Shown here in pieces: positions 1 through 9,972 of a stretch of DNA of 64,000 bases. Position numbers and translations under genes: made by a program. The notes under the pieces are model-generated. The model saw only the letters and a list, made by a program, of their open reading frames with translations. It had not been told where the DNA came from and made no database searches. The DNA is from Pilaira anomala (Eukaryota; Mucoromycota; Mucoromycetes; Mucorales; Mucoraceae): NCBI GenBank assembly GCA_025716855.1, contig JAIXMQ010000005.1, positions 62,001-126,000 of the forward strand, given 5' to 3'. Every line of letters begins with the position of its first letter. Position 1 is the stretch's first letter.

Positions 1-752
1 TTGTCTCGTAGTAAAAAGCTTGAAAACCTTGCACCGCAATTTCTTGAAATGATGAAAAATACCTACAAAAAAACTGGACATGTCCGTCCCTGAATTATTT
101 TATACAGATAATGTTGTAGGTGATCAGTTTTTTCTTAAGGAAGTCATGCCTTCTCGTATTTTTGAAGGATGTATTTCATGTGATGCAAATGATTCGTGTT
201 TCACTTAAACATGGAATGACAAAGGATTTCATATTAGATGATTTAGATATGCTGCTCTTTTTTTGTTGTAGATCCAGATGACAAGAAAAAAAAGTAGAAG
301 AATACTTGTGTTCTATTGGTACAGATTGAAAATCAAAGCTTTCAGTTGATCCTGAATATGTTATCAAAAGGGTCAAGCGGTATATACCACCTCCCGAGGA
401 ATTATTTCCTGTGGTAGAATTGGTTTTTGAAAAGTATGATAATTCGATTTGTGCCAACTCCAGTATATAAACCTTTATTCAATAAAGAGATGCTTAAAAA
501 AGATGCAAAGGATGTATTAGAAGAAATTCGTTTAGGACATGTTTCTGATGTAAAAGGCGGTCCTCCTCTTTATACTGAGGTAGGTTAAGATAAAAACGGT
601 CTGATGGTTAATAGATGTGCAAGAGGAATTAGTTCGATTGAAGGCGCTGTGTATATGAATAGTGTCAGAAAGTTCGCTTCGTATAATGCTGGTACTAGAT
701 TAATCGATATGGTACTTGCAGATTATCGTTTATACCACAACATTGATGTAAG
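1..752 (+). pseudogene. Decayed ORF of a probable transposon-linked hypothetical protein, 5'-truncated by the window edge
   Basis: Conceptual translation on the plus strand gives several protein-like stretches broken by stops and frame changes: a charged stretch over about 1-90, then a stretch over about 440-750 containing the peptides EEIRLGHVSDV, RGISSIEGAVYMNSVRKF and MVLADYRLYHN, with an in-frame TAA between them near 587. The second stretch resembles, from memory only, the C-terminal part of a high-copy hypothetical protein seen in repetitive parts of many fungal genomes. I cannot name its domain. It ends at a donor-like GTAAGT near 749. No intact frame exists, so it is treated as a relic. 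Whether the missing 5' part lies outside the window is unknown. Confidence 0.4.
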
Positions 753-2338
753 TTTTTTTTTATGTTTATCTATTTAGTTAATAGGGGTATGAACACCACA
801 AATGTAAAAAAAAAAAAAAAAAAAGTACAAATTGTTCTGCGTTTGTGGCGTTCAAATATGAAAATCTGTTTTTTAACCAATCAGATTATTTTAAATTTTG
901 TACGATTTTAGCACAAATTGGTCTACTACTTTCATTTTTTTTTTCAATCTCAATTAACCTACAAAAAAAAATCATGCAAAACTAATTTATTTTTCATGAA
1001 GTCATTAGTTTTCATAGTTCAATGCTAAGTCATTATTTGGGGGAGAACCCTCCCCCATACCCCCTCTCCAAGTTCGATGCTAATTAATATGTTCAAAGTT
1101 AAAAATTAAAGTTTATGGCCGTAAAATAAAATAGATAATAGATGTACATTTTGGAATAAAAGCTCTCCTATGTATTGAGATACAAAATATGATTCGAAAA
1201 GTACTTTTTACAGATATTACTGGATTTATTATTATTATTTTTTTTTTTAAAAAAAAAAGGAGGATGCGATAAATTATACAAGTGTGAATAGAGTGATTTA
1301 TTTGACATTACGTTATAACTATACGTGTAACTAGTCTTTGAGGAGGAATTTCGGCTGGAAAAGGGAATGAAATGCCATTTATGGTTCTTATGGACATCAA
1401 GGCTTATTCTTTCTCACTCAATCTTTTAGCGAAAAGAGTAAGTCAAGAACTTGAATCAGACTGCCGCGGTAAAGAAGAAGGTATACCCATGATTTTAACT
1501 CGTTTTTTTTTTAAAAAAAAACGGTTTTATGTATTCATGAAATAAATTTTAATAAAAGACAAGTAGTCTTAAATTGATACGATTGGCGTTTGAACGTTAT
1601 TACTGCTTTACATGTAGCTATGATTGTAGAAAAACCCTAATTGAGCTTGTGATAATAAAATAATTGTGTTGAATGAGATTATCATTCTTTAGCTTGGTGG
1701 TTTTTTATGATATTTTTTTGAAGTGTAAAGTAATACAATAGGATCAAATGCTGTTGTCTCTTTGCAGTACCTCTAAGTGTGACATACATGTAATCAAATT
1801 TGTACTTGTACATACATAATTCTTGAGGGAGGGGCTTATGTGATTTTCTTTTCTTTTCTTGTTCTTTCCAAGATAAAACATAATATAATGGATATAAAGA
1901 AAGTGTACAGTATTCATCACAATATAGTCATTGTATTATTATACGTAAATAGTAAGCAAAATTAAAGAGAAGTCTTTATTTGCTTCAGTTATTACAGAGT
2001 TTTTAATTGTGTTTACATACATAGACTTAGAAAGTAATATTATTAATTTTGGGATTATTTCAAATACAACCAGATTAATTCGATAACGTCCAGTCTTCAG
2101 GCTATATAGAAGTCATCGGATTTGTATGTTCTTTAGCATAAAAAATCAAGTCATTTACGATAGTAGTGAAAAGACAAAAGTTTTGCATTGGGAAAACCAA
2201 AACGTTTTCGATATTATACTTTAAGGACCAGTTGGATTTTATTCGAAAAAAAAAAACTTGAAAGACTATATAGAAATGTGGATGGATTATGCAAGACATA
2301 TTTAAAAAAGGAAAGAAATAATTGGAACGGAAATAATA
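753..2338. other. Gene-poor stretch left of the Tc1 element
   Basis: No convincing gene is visible. There are two T-tract/A-tract junctions (1238-1258 and 1503-1521). A weakly protein-like patch around 1340-1480 may continue the relic to its left, but it cannot be read in one frame. A short ORF at 2188-2373 runs into the left end of the Tc1 element and looks accidental. Confidence 0.5.
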
Positions 2339-3699
2339 CAGTCGGAGTGAATAAAGGTATGGATTTTTTTTAAAATTTCAGTTTTTTTAATTGTAATAAG
2401 GGTCTATTAAGTTTGAATCACGAAACACGATCGCTTTAATAATGCAAAACATCACTAACGTACAGCACCAAAAGTATAATGATCTCACCGACTACCAATA
2501 CGGTCAGATCTCGGGCGCATATGAGTTCGGTAATTGTAAGATTGTGGACATTGCACGAAAAATGAACCTCAATACTTCAACCGTGTTTGGTTGTATAGAG
2601 CGAATCAAGAAAAATGGTACTGCCATACCAAAAAAAAAAAAAAAAAAAGTACTGGAAGACCAAGAAAAGTTTCTGATAGAGACACAAGAGCTATAGTTCG
2701 AAGTGTGAAATGTTTTCCTTTTGGGCCACTTCGGGTTCATAACGCACTATTGGCTCAAACAGGTGTCAATATCTGTATTCAAACTCTCAAAAAATATTTG
2801 GTAGAAAATGGGTTTGGAATTTACACACCAGCACGCAAACCAAGTTTAACACCTAAACATATGAAAAAGCGACTCGAATGGTGTAAAAAAAAAAAGAGTT
2901 GCTTGGTCGTTCGACAAGTGGGCATCTGTCACCTGGTCAGATGAATCGAGATTCACGGTTACAGGTAATGATGGAGGTGCTAAGGTAATCAGACGGGCTG
3001 GTGAGAGGTACCAGGAAGACAAAATCATTGGAACTCATAAGTTTGGAAAGGGATCAGTGATGATTTGGGGTTGCTTTTGGGCTGGTGGTATCGGCCCTCT
3101 TGTCATTTTAGATGAAAATGTTAACCAGGAAAGATACGCTAACATTTTATCCTCCAGTTTCATCCCGTAGTTATCTCCGCAAACTTGAAGAGGATACCAA
3201 TAGAAAGTTTATCTTTCAGGAGGATAATGCCCCTTGCCATGTCGGCAGCTATAGCACCTGGTACAAGGCAGGATGGGAGATATACCCATTTGATTTCTGG
3301 CCTGCACAAAGTCCAAACCTCAACCCTATTGAAAATATCTGGGCAAAGCTTGATAGTCTGATATCGAAACGCAGAGACTCCATTAACAACAAGGATGACT
3401 TAAAGAGAGCCCTCATTGAAGAATGGGCGACGATTGATGTCAATTATTTAAGAGTTCTTGTTGAGCCAATGCCGAGCAGATTGAAGGCAGTAATTGAAGC
3501 GAAGGGTGGGCACACCAAATATTAACCCTTTTTTAAAATAAGCTTTTTTTTATATCAATAAACTCTTAAGCTACTTTGTGTTAAAATATCAATGAATCTA
3601 GTCTACATTTTATTATATAGTTTATTCATTGAAATTAAACGATGTAGTTTGAATAATTTTTAAAAAATAAAAAATCCATATCTTTATTCATTCCGACTG
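2339..3699 (+). mobile_element. Tc1/mariner-type DNA transposon, 1361 bp, complete ends
   Basis: The element begins CAGTCGGAGTGAATAAAGG at 2339 and ends with the complement of CAGTCGGAATGAATAAAGA at 3699. The terminal inverted repeats extend about 28 bp with two mismatches. The element is flanked on both sides by TA (2337-2338 and 3700-3701), the classic Tc1/mariner target duplication. Inside lies one broken transposase frame on the plus strand. The length, CAGT tips and TA duplication are all typical of the superfamily. With intact ends, the copy could in principle be moved by a transposase supplied elsewhere, but its own gene is interrupted. Confidence 0.93.
2442..3525 (+). pseudogene. Tc1/mariner transposase, interrupted by about three frame changes
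   Basis: The N-terminal part (2442 to about 2630) is a helix-turn-helix DNA-binding region (DLTDYQYGQISGAY, then KIVDIARKMNLNTSTV). The GRPRK motif typical of Tc1 follows in another frame after a 19-A run at 2630-2648. A second shift lies at the A-run near 2885-2895 and a third near 3165-3175. The catalytic motifs survive in separate pieces: TWSDESRF (first Asp), FQEDNAPCH (second Asp) and SPNLNPIENIW (Glu). I count 35 residues between the second Asp and the Glu. Intact family members run about 340 residues, which this span would match. Two of the three breaks sit in A-runs, so homopolymer miscalls are possible. The stop is TAA at 3523-3525. Confidence 0.9.
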
Positions 3700-3701
3700 T
3701 A

Positions 3702-4556
3702 TACTTTTTGAACGTGCTCAGTCTCAGATATCATACATACATATGTATGTAAAAAGTAAAAGAGTGAAAGAAAAAGAAATATGATTCAAATCTGTACTAC
3801 CTTTCTTTTTTTTTTGTGGCCTTTGGAGTTCCTGACTGTGGTATAGATGAGTTTATGTGGTGTCTTTTGGGCTTTATGCATTAACCAAAGGCTTCATAGA
3901 GCTAATATCGTACTTATACTTTATCAACCGTATCAGTTCAAGTTTAGTCGTAGATAAAATCAAATATTTCTGCTAATTGGTTTTTGCAATGAATTAAAGA
4001 TATATAATAAAAGAAAAAAAAAAGTCCGTGAGTGTGGTTAAAATAAAAAAAAAAAAAGTCTATATGTCACGGTAAATATCAATAAAAAAAAAGTCGAGTT
4101 AGCAGTTGAAAAATGATTTAATCTTGGAAAAGCAATCTTAAGGGAAACTTATTGGATGGTTTTATATATGTACATCACAACAAGTCAAAGGATATTAGGT
4201 TTAATATGGACTTTTCGTTTATTACTTTATTATTATTATAATTAACTATTTAAAAAAAAAATTACTAGTGCTTTGGCCTTTACAATCTGGAAAGAAAAAG
4301 TTTCTAAATTCAAAGTTTCCCAAGACTAACCACGAGGAGGCTTACTAGCGGAAGTCCCTTAACATACATGTCATACATATGTACACTAATAAATGTATGC
4401 TGTGTGTTTCATTTTATAATTGTTCAATTCAATGAAGTAATACTGGGTTATAACTAAGATTCTATGTGAGTCAAAGCCCAACTTAGTTTTATTACAACAA
4501 GATATATACAAGAATAATTGATAACTAAAAAAAATAAAATGTTTATTACAAGAAAA
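3702..4556. other. Intergenic region between Tc1 element and AP-1 beta gene
   Basis: No gene is seen. It contains an 18-bp perfect palindrome (TACATACAT and its complement, 3734-3751), several A-runs, and the 3' flank of the minus-strand adaptin gene. Confidence 0.5.
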
Positions 4557-6865
4557 TTATTGCAAAAGATCAGTGGAATATGGGTTATTAGTTTGAGTAG
4601 GTACAACTCTATTATTACTTGTAGCAGCATTATAGCTCCAATCATTAAATTGAGCTGTTGTTTGCTGCTGCTGTTGTTGTTGTTGCTGTTGTTGTTGAGG
4701 AAGAGTAGTTTGGTATTGTCCTTGTTGTTGCTGTTGGTATTGTTCTTGAATTTGTTGTTGCTGTTGTTGTTTTGGTGGTGATTGAAAAGGCTTTTGACCT
4801 GTTCTAGATTGAAGAGCAGGTGAAGGTAATAAATAACGAGGTTTATACCTGTTGATAAAAGCAGTAGGACTCTTGTGATAAATTGAAGCCAAGGAACCTA
4901 CATGAAGTAACAACTCATCCAAGAAATTTGGGTCCAAGTTATCACTTTCAGTTGTAATAGCTGGTTTATCGGATAAGACCACTGCCTTTGCTGCAGCTGG
5001 GTCAGTTGAAAGTAAACGCCAATAGATGTAACCACGATCACGTAAATCAGGATTATCAACTTCTTCTGTAGCCCATTTTAATACTTTAGGTACAAGTTCT
5101 TGACCTACAGTAGGTCTCTGTACAAATAATTTGACAGTGGCTGTTAATAAGGCTAATTGAACTTCATAAGGCTCTTCTAAAAAGGTGTATAAAAAGTCGT
5201 CCAAGAGTTGATCAGCGTTTTCAATTCGATCCGCGTATTGTCCAATAATCCAAATCATGGATGCTTTAGCTTCAGGTTCGTCGAGATCGTCTAAGTTCTC
5301 ACAAAGTGTTGAAATAATACTCTCGTATTGGTTGGGGTATTTTCTAAAGATGTCTCGAATTACAATAATTGCTTCTTGAACAACATAATTCACTTTAGTT
5401 TGAATTAATTCTAATAAGGCCGCAATACATCGATCAGCAGCAGATTCAATCTTGACAGCTAATCTACCAATGGCTCTTACTGCCTTTCTAACAAAATCTA
5501 CGTCTACTTCAGCAGCATATCTACATTTTTGGTGAGTATAAAGTACTAATAATAATATATACATATGATCTTACTCTTTTAATTCATTCAATACCAAGTC
5601 CACATTTTTATCATTAGCTAATCGAAAGATAATTTCTAATTTACCCAACTTGACACAGATAGGATCATCGTATTTACAGAAAAAGACCTTGATATCATTT
5701 TTAAGGATCTCAGGTCTTCTTTGAATAATCAATTGAATATTACGTAATGCAACATATTGAACTTCATAACCTGAAGCTAATAAGGTGACAAGAGGAGGAC
5801 CTAATTTTCTACAGAATTGATTGATTTCGTCTTCGTTCGACATGTAATTCATTAAATACATGATGACTTTTGTAGCTGTTAAAACAACACCCGAATTCGC
5901 GTGTTGTAAACGAGGTGATATACGCTCAGCCAACATCTCTGCATCGCCAGTTTCTTGAGGAACATAATACATGAGTGCTTCCAAAATATATGTTTGACCC
6001 CATCTACATACAAAAAAAGCATGAGTAAAAAAAATATATATATATATTAAAATATAATATATGTTTCACTTACTCTGAACATTCTCCCAATGCAGCTACT
6101 AGTTTACTAGCAATAGAGTGATTTAATCTTAGTTGAATACTATCAGAACGTTCAGAAATCTCAGTTAATGCAGCTACAGCATTAGCAACAACCTAAAAAA
6201 AAAAAAAAAAAAAAAAGAGCATGAATATAATTTTTTTTTTCACAAGTTGTACAAAAATAGATAGTTTACTGTAGGATTTGGGTCAGCTAATAAATCTCGT
6301 AACATATCTACAAAATGTTCACTTTCAACCAAGACTCTATCATACATGTATAATTTTGCAACACAAGTTGCAGCTGTCTTTCGAACATAAGGATCCCTAT
6401 CTCTCAAACTATGTCTTAATGGATCTACCAAGACATCAATGATTTTTTCTACTTGAATATAACCCATGGTACGAATAGCTAAAGCGCGAATTAAAGGGTT
6501 AGGGTCCTCTACGTCCTTGATAAACATGGAGATGGCCATCACGGCCATGTCAGGTTTAGTTCTTGCGTAATTGATAATGTATAAATAAACCATCTTTTTA
6601 ATTTCAAGAACTGGTACTTGCATCACATTCAATATATCCGGAAAAAGTGGAGACATATCGTTTCCCATAGTCATATTGGCTACAATTTTCTTCATCACTG
6701 TCTTTTTACGAAGATGCTTTTGATCTCGCTTTTCTGAGGTTAACTCGGCACGAAGTTCCTGAATTTTACCTTAAAAAACATTGACTAGTTTAATTTAAAG
6801 TAATTCATATAAAGTACTTTTTATTATTATTATATACCTCTTTGGAAATATTTTGCATCAGACAT
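4557..6865 (-). CDS. APL2: AP-1 complex beta adaptin, ear-less, Q-rich C-terminus
   Basis: Large subunit of the clathrin adaptor at the trans-Golgi and endosomes; it binds dileucine cargo and clathrin. Five exons (6838-6865, 6270-6769, 6074-6192, 5575-6003, 4557-5520) join in frame to 679 residues. The start is [10 protein letters not shown], matching the family. Adaptin HEAT repeats fill about residues 1-560, with hallmark stretches such as [15 protein letters not shown] and [15 protein letters not shown]. The C-terminus lacks the 250-residue ear of animal beta subunits and is instead a glutamine-rich hinge ending in PYSTDLLQ, with a possible clathrin-box-like DLL. Its length is like yeast Apl2 and Apl1. 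AP-1 versus AP-2 identity cannot be settled by eye. It shares a 212-bp upstream region with the divergent TatD gene. Confidence 0.92.
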
Positions 6866-6977
6866 CTTTTTATATGTTTTGTTATGTTATGAAAAAAGCA
6901 GAAAAAGGGTCAAATAATTTTAAATTGTTTGGTACAACCTTTTTGATTGCATGTCCGAATAATTAAATAGGTTTCAC

Positions 6978-6978
<1 letters not shown>

Positions 6979-7046
<68 letters not shown>
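6979..7046. repeat. 68-nt T homopolymer in a shared divergent promoter
   Basis: An uninterrupted T run lies between the head-to-head AP-1 beta and TatD start codons, ending about 30 bp before the TatD ATG. Such tracts exclude nucleosomes in fungi, so a promoter role is plausible. Its exact length is likely to be polymorphic or misread. Confidence 0.9.
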
Positions 7047-7048
<2 letters not shown>

Positions 7049-7077
7049 TTTCTTACTTCTTTTACTTTCTTTTCATA

Positions 7078-8142
7078 ATGTGCAAATCAAACGAAGAAAA
7101 GTTCTTACAACATGGTGTACCTAAAACAACAGAAGCATTTGATACTAGTTTATTTAAAGACCTTTGTGACGCCCACTGTCACGCTCATGACGACCGAGAA
7201 AACCTACAACTTATTTCAGAACTCAAGACAGGACATATCACTTTAATGGGCGTACGACAAGACGATTGGGATATTGTTTCCAAAGTAGCTAAAGAATGTA
7301 ACCAGAAGCAAGAGAATAAATGTATACCTAGTTTTGGCGTTCACCCTTGGTTTAGTCATTTTTTAATGGTGCAAGAAGAAAATGATATCGAACAACATTA
7401 TAAACGTATTCTGACATCAAAAGATACCAATGAATTAGAAGATATGTTGAAAGCGTTAAATCAATTACCTACATTTACATACGATGTATGGTATAACAAC
7501 CTGAGACAACATTTATTAGATCATCCAAAAGCACTTGTGGGAGAAGTAGGAATAGATAAAGCAGCGAAATTATTACCGGGTGGATCGATTGCATGGCATG
7601 GTGTTAAACCTACTTCAGTACAATGTTCTGTCGAACACCAAATGTCAATTTTTGATATCCAATGTAAACTAGCAAGAGAATTAAATCGAGGCATCAGTGT
7701 GCATTGTGTTCAAGGTCAAGGACCTTTATTCAACTACTTAAAGGCACAGTCAAATCAATTCAGTACAAGAAAACTCAAGCTGTTAAAGGAAAAACCAAAT
7801 ACTTTACGTATGTGTCTTCATTCTTATGGAGGTGCACCTGGAAGCATCAAACAATTTTTAGAATTAAAAGGGTTTCGTATCTATGTTTCTTTTTCGGTGG
7901 GTATCAATGCCAGAATGACACCCGCACCTAAGTTACAAGAATTGATTCGAGCTGTACCAGAAGATCGGTTATTAATTGAATCAGATTTGGATTCACCAGA
8001 GGCATTGGATGCATGTATGGTAGATATTGTTCAAATTGTGGCAGAAGCGCGTCAATGGTCTATTGCTAAAGTAGTTGAAGTTACGCACCAAAATTGGATT
8101 CGCTTTCAGCTTGATGATGACGCAATAAATTCGATTTCATAA
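7078..8142 (+). CDS. TatD-family metal-dependent hydrolase (Scn1-like)
   Basis: Single-exon gene of 354 residues. TatD proteins are TIM-barrel, metal-dependent hydrolases, several with 3'-5' deoxyribonuclease activity; the fission yeast relative Scn1 was found as a Cut9-interacting protein. Family landmarks in order are the metal-binding HxH in CDAHCHAHDD (His33, His35), FGVHPWF near residue 90, the glutamate in GEVGID near 155, a conserved histidine in SVHCVQGQG near 205, LHSYGG near 245, and the late aspartate motif LIESDLDSP near 300. The ATG lies about 30 bp after the 68-T tract. The substrate of this clade is unknown. The TRA2-like gene starts only 103 bp downstream on the same strand. 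Confidence 0.9.
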   Translation: MCKSNEEKFLQHGVPKTTEAFDTSLFKDLCDAHCHAHDDRENLQLISELKTGHITLMGVRQDDWDIVSKVAKECNQKQENKCIPSFGVHPWFSHFLMVQEENDIEQHYKRILTSKDTNELEDMLKALNQLPTFTYDVWYNNLRQHLLDHPKALVGEVGIDKAAKLLPGGSIAWHGVKPTSVQCSVEHQMSIFDIQCKLARELNRGISVHCVQGQGPLFNYLKAQSNQFSTRKLKLLKEKPNTLRMCLHSYGGAPGSIKQFLELKGFRIYVSFSVGINARMTPAPKLQELIRAVPEDRLLIESDLDSPEALDACMVDIVQIVAEARQWSIAKVVEVTHQNWIRFQLDDDAINSIS

Positions 8143-8245
8143 AAAAAAATGAAAAAATTTCTTTCATTTTCTTTTTTCTTCATCTTGTTTTTTTTTGTTT
8201 TTTTTTTAAAGAAAAGAATATATATTAAGCATTTATAATAAAACA

Positions 8246-8763
8246 ATGAGCGAAATTGATACAGGTAAAGAGAGCATCTATCACAACAACCTTTTTTTTT
8301 CTTTCTTGCAGCAAACAACAAAAGAAACTCAATAAATATTAGTTTCTTTTTAATTTCATTTTTTTTTTTTTTTTTTACAATTATTAATCTTTCAATATTA
8401 TAACTAGTTGATCAACGTGTTTCAGATGAAAGAGGTCGTCGCTCTCGCAGTCGTTCTAGATCTCGTTCTCCTGGACGTGACCACAGTGACCACAGATATA
8501 GAAGTCGCTCTCGTTCACCAAGAAACCAAAAGTAAGCCATCTCACACACACACAAATACAACATTTATTATACCCCTCCCCTTTTTTTTTCTCATCAACT
8601 AAAAAAATCAACCTATAACAGCCGTGGAGAATTAATTCCTGAAGAAGATGCTAATCCAGGAGATAATTTATTTATTACTGGTCTTTCTGTTCGTACCACA
8701 GGTGCTGATTTAGAAGATCTTTTTGGCAAATATGGCAAGGTAAAACAAAAACAAATAGACATG

Positions 8764-8801
<38 letters not shown>

Positions 8802-9407
8802 AAATTTCATCTCATGATATAGGTTAATAAAGCAGAAATTATGTTTGATCCTCATAGTCAGGAATCTCGTGGATTTGGATTCATTCGTATGGCTAATCCT
8901 GATGAAGCTGAAAGAGCTATTAATGGTATTAGTAACTCTGAAGTTGATGGTCGCGTAGTTACAGTTGAAAAAGCAAAGAGATCTAGACCTAGAACACCTA
9001 CTCCTGGTCGTTATTATGGACCACCTAAACGTGGTGGACCTGGTGGATGTAAGTTGACCACAATAGAAAAATGATGAAAATCAAACTTTTTTTTCTTCAT
9101 ATTTATCATTTCTATATATCTCACACAAATACACTTTTATATATATATATATATAGCTAGAGGAGACAGAAGAGATGGTGGTAGACCTCCTAGAGGTGGA
9201 GACCCTAGATATGATCGTTATTATGAACGATCTTATATTGATCGTTATGATCCCCCTAGAGGATATGAACGTTATGAAAGGGACCGTTATGATCGCTATG
9301 ATCGTTATGATCGCTACGACCGTTACGACCGTTATGATCGTTATGACCGCCGCCCTCCACCACCAAGATATGATCCTTACCCCCCACGTACCAGATCGCC
9401 TTATTAA
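8246..9407 (+). CDS. Transformer-2-like RS/RRM splicing regulator with RYD-repeat tail
   Basis: Nuclear RNA-binding protein that in animals activates exon inclusion through purine-rich enhancers. Five exons (8246-8264, 8408-8531, 8622-8739, 8823-9048, 9157-9407) join in frame to 245 residues. Residues about 15-47 are an Arg-Ser region. One RRM covers about 62-140, with RNP2 (LFITGL) and RNP1 (RGFGFIRM). After it comes RSRPRTPTPGRYYG, the linker signature that distinguishes Tra2 proteins from other SR factors. The tail is Gly/Arg/Tyr-rich with seven consecutive Arg-Tyr-Asp units (9284-9346). Animal TRA2 has a second RS domain where this protein has the RYD/RPPPP tail. Intron 3 carries a long T tract on the sense strand. 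Confidence 0.9.
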
Positions 9408-9877
9408 AAAAAATTATTCAACTTACACCTCTTTTTCTTTTTTTTCTTTTCATAAAAAAAAAAAAAGAAAGAAGAAAGCCAAAAAAAACCATAAATATAT
9501 TACTTATCCAGTTCACAATTCAATCTTGCGTCTTTCCAGTTCAGAACATAATCACATCACAATTTATTTATTCATTTTTTTATGTCTTTTTGTCTTTTTT
9601 ACTTTACAATCACTACTCACAGCTACAGCTCTCTACAGCTCTCTCTATCTATCTATTTTATAATTTACAACTCAACTATACAGTCATTATTCAGTTCTTT
9701 AAAAAGAAAAAAGGAAGGCAACCTGTTAACATTTGTTTTTATTTATTCATTTCCATATACATATATATTTTTGAGTCATAAAAAAAAGGTAAGTATTAAT
9801 TTTTTTTTATGTTTATTTGTAGTTGACAAGGGCAAATGATTTTGAATAAAAAACCAGTTAAAAATATTTCGACCCAG

Positions 9878-9927
<50 letters not shown>

Positions 9928-9972
9928 CGTATTTCTTTGCATGTTCATGACAACATAAAAAAAAAAGAAGCC
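9408..9972. other. Intergenic region with 48-T tract and short upstream ORF
   Basis: No coding gene is seen. It holds CT/T-rich sequence, a 48-T run at 9880-9927, and a short ATG frame of five codons plus stop (9941-9958) that ends 14 bp before the start of the UGO1-like gene. Confidence 0.55.
9880..9927. repeat. 48-nt T homopolymer upstream of the UGO1-like gene
   Basis: Uninterrupted T run ending 45 bp before the ATG at 9973. A promoter placement like that of the 68-T tract upstream of TatD. Confidence 0.88.

Noticed and set aside
9937..9972. Longer N-terminus for the UGO1-like gene
   Set aside because: The extended frame begins with TTG; the first in-frame ATG is 9973 and fits better.
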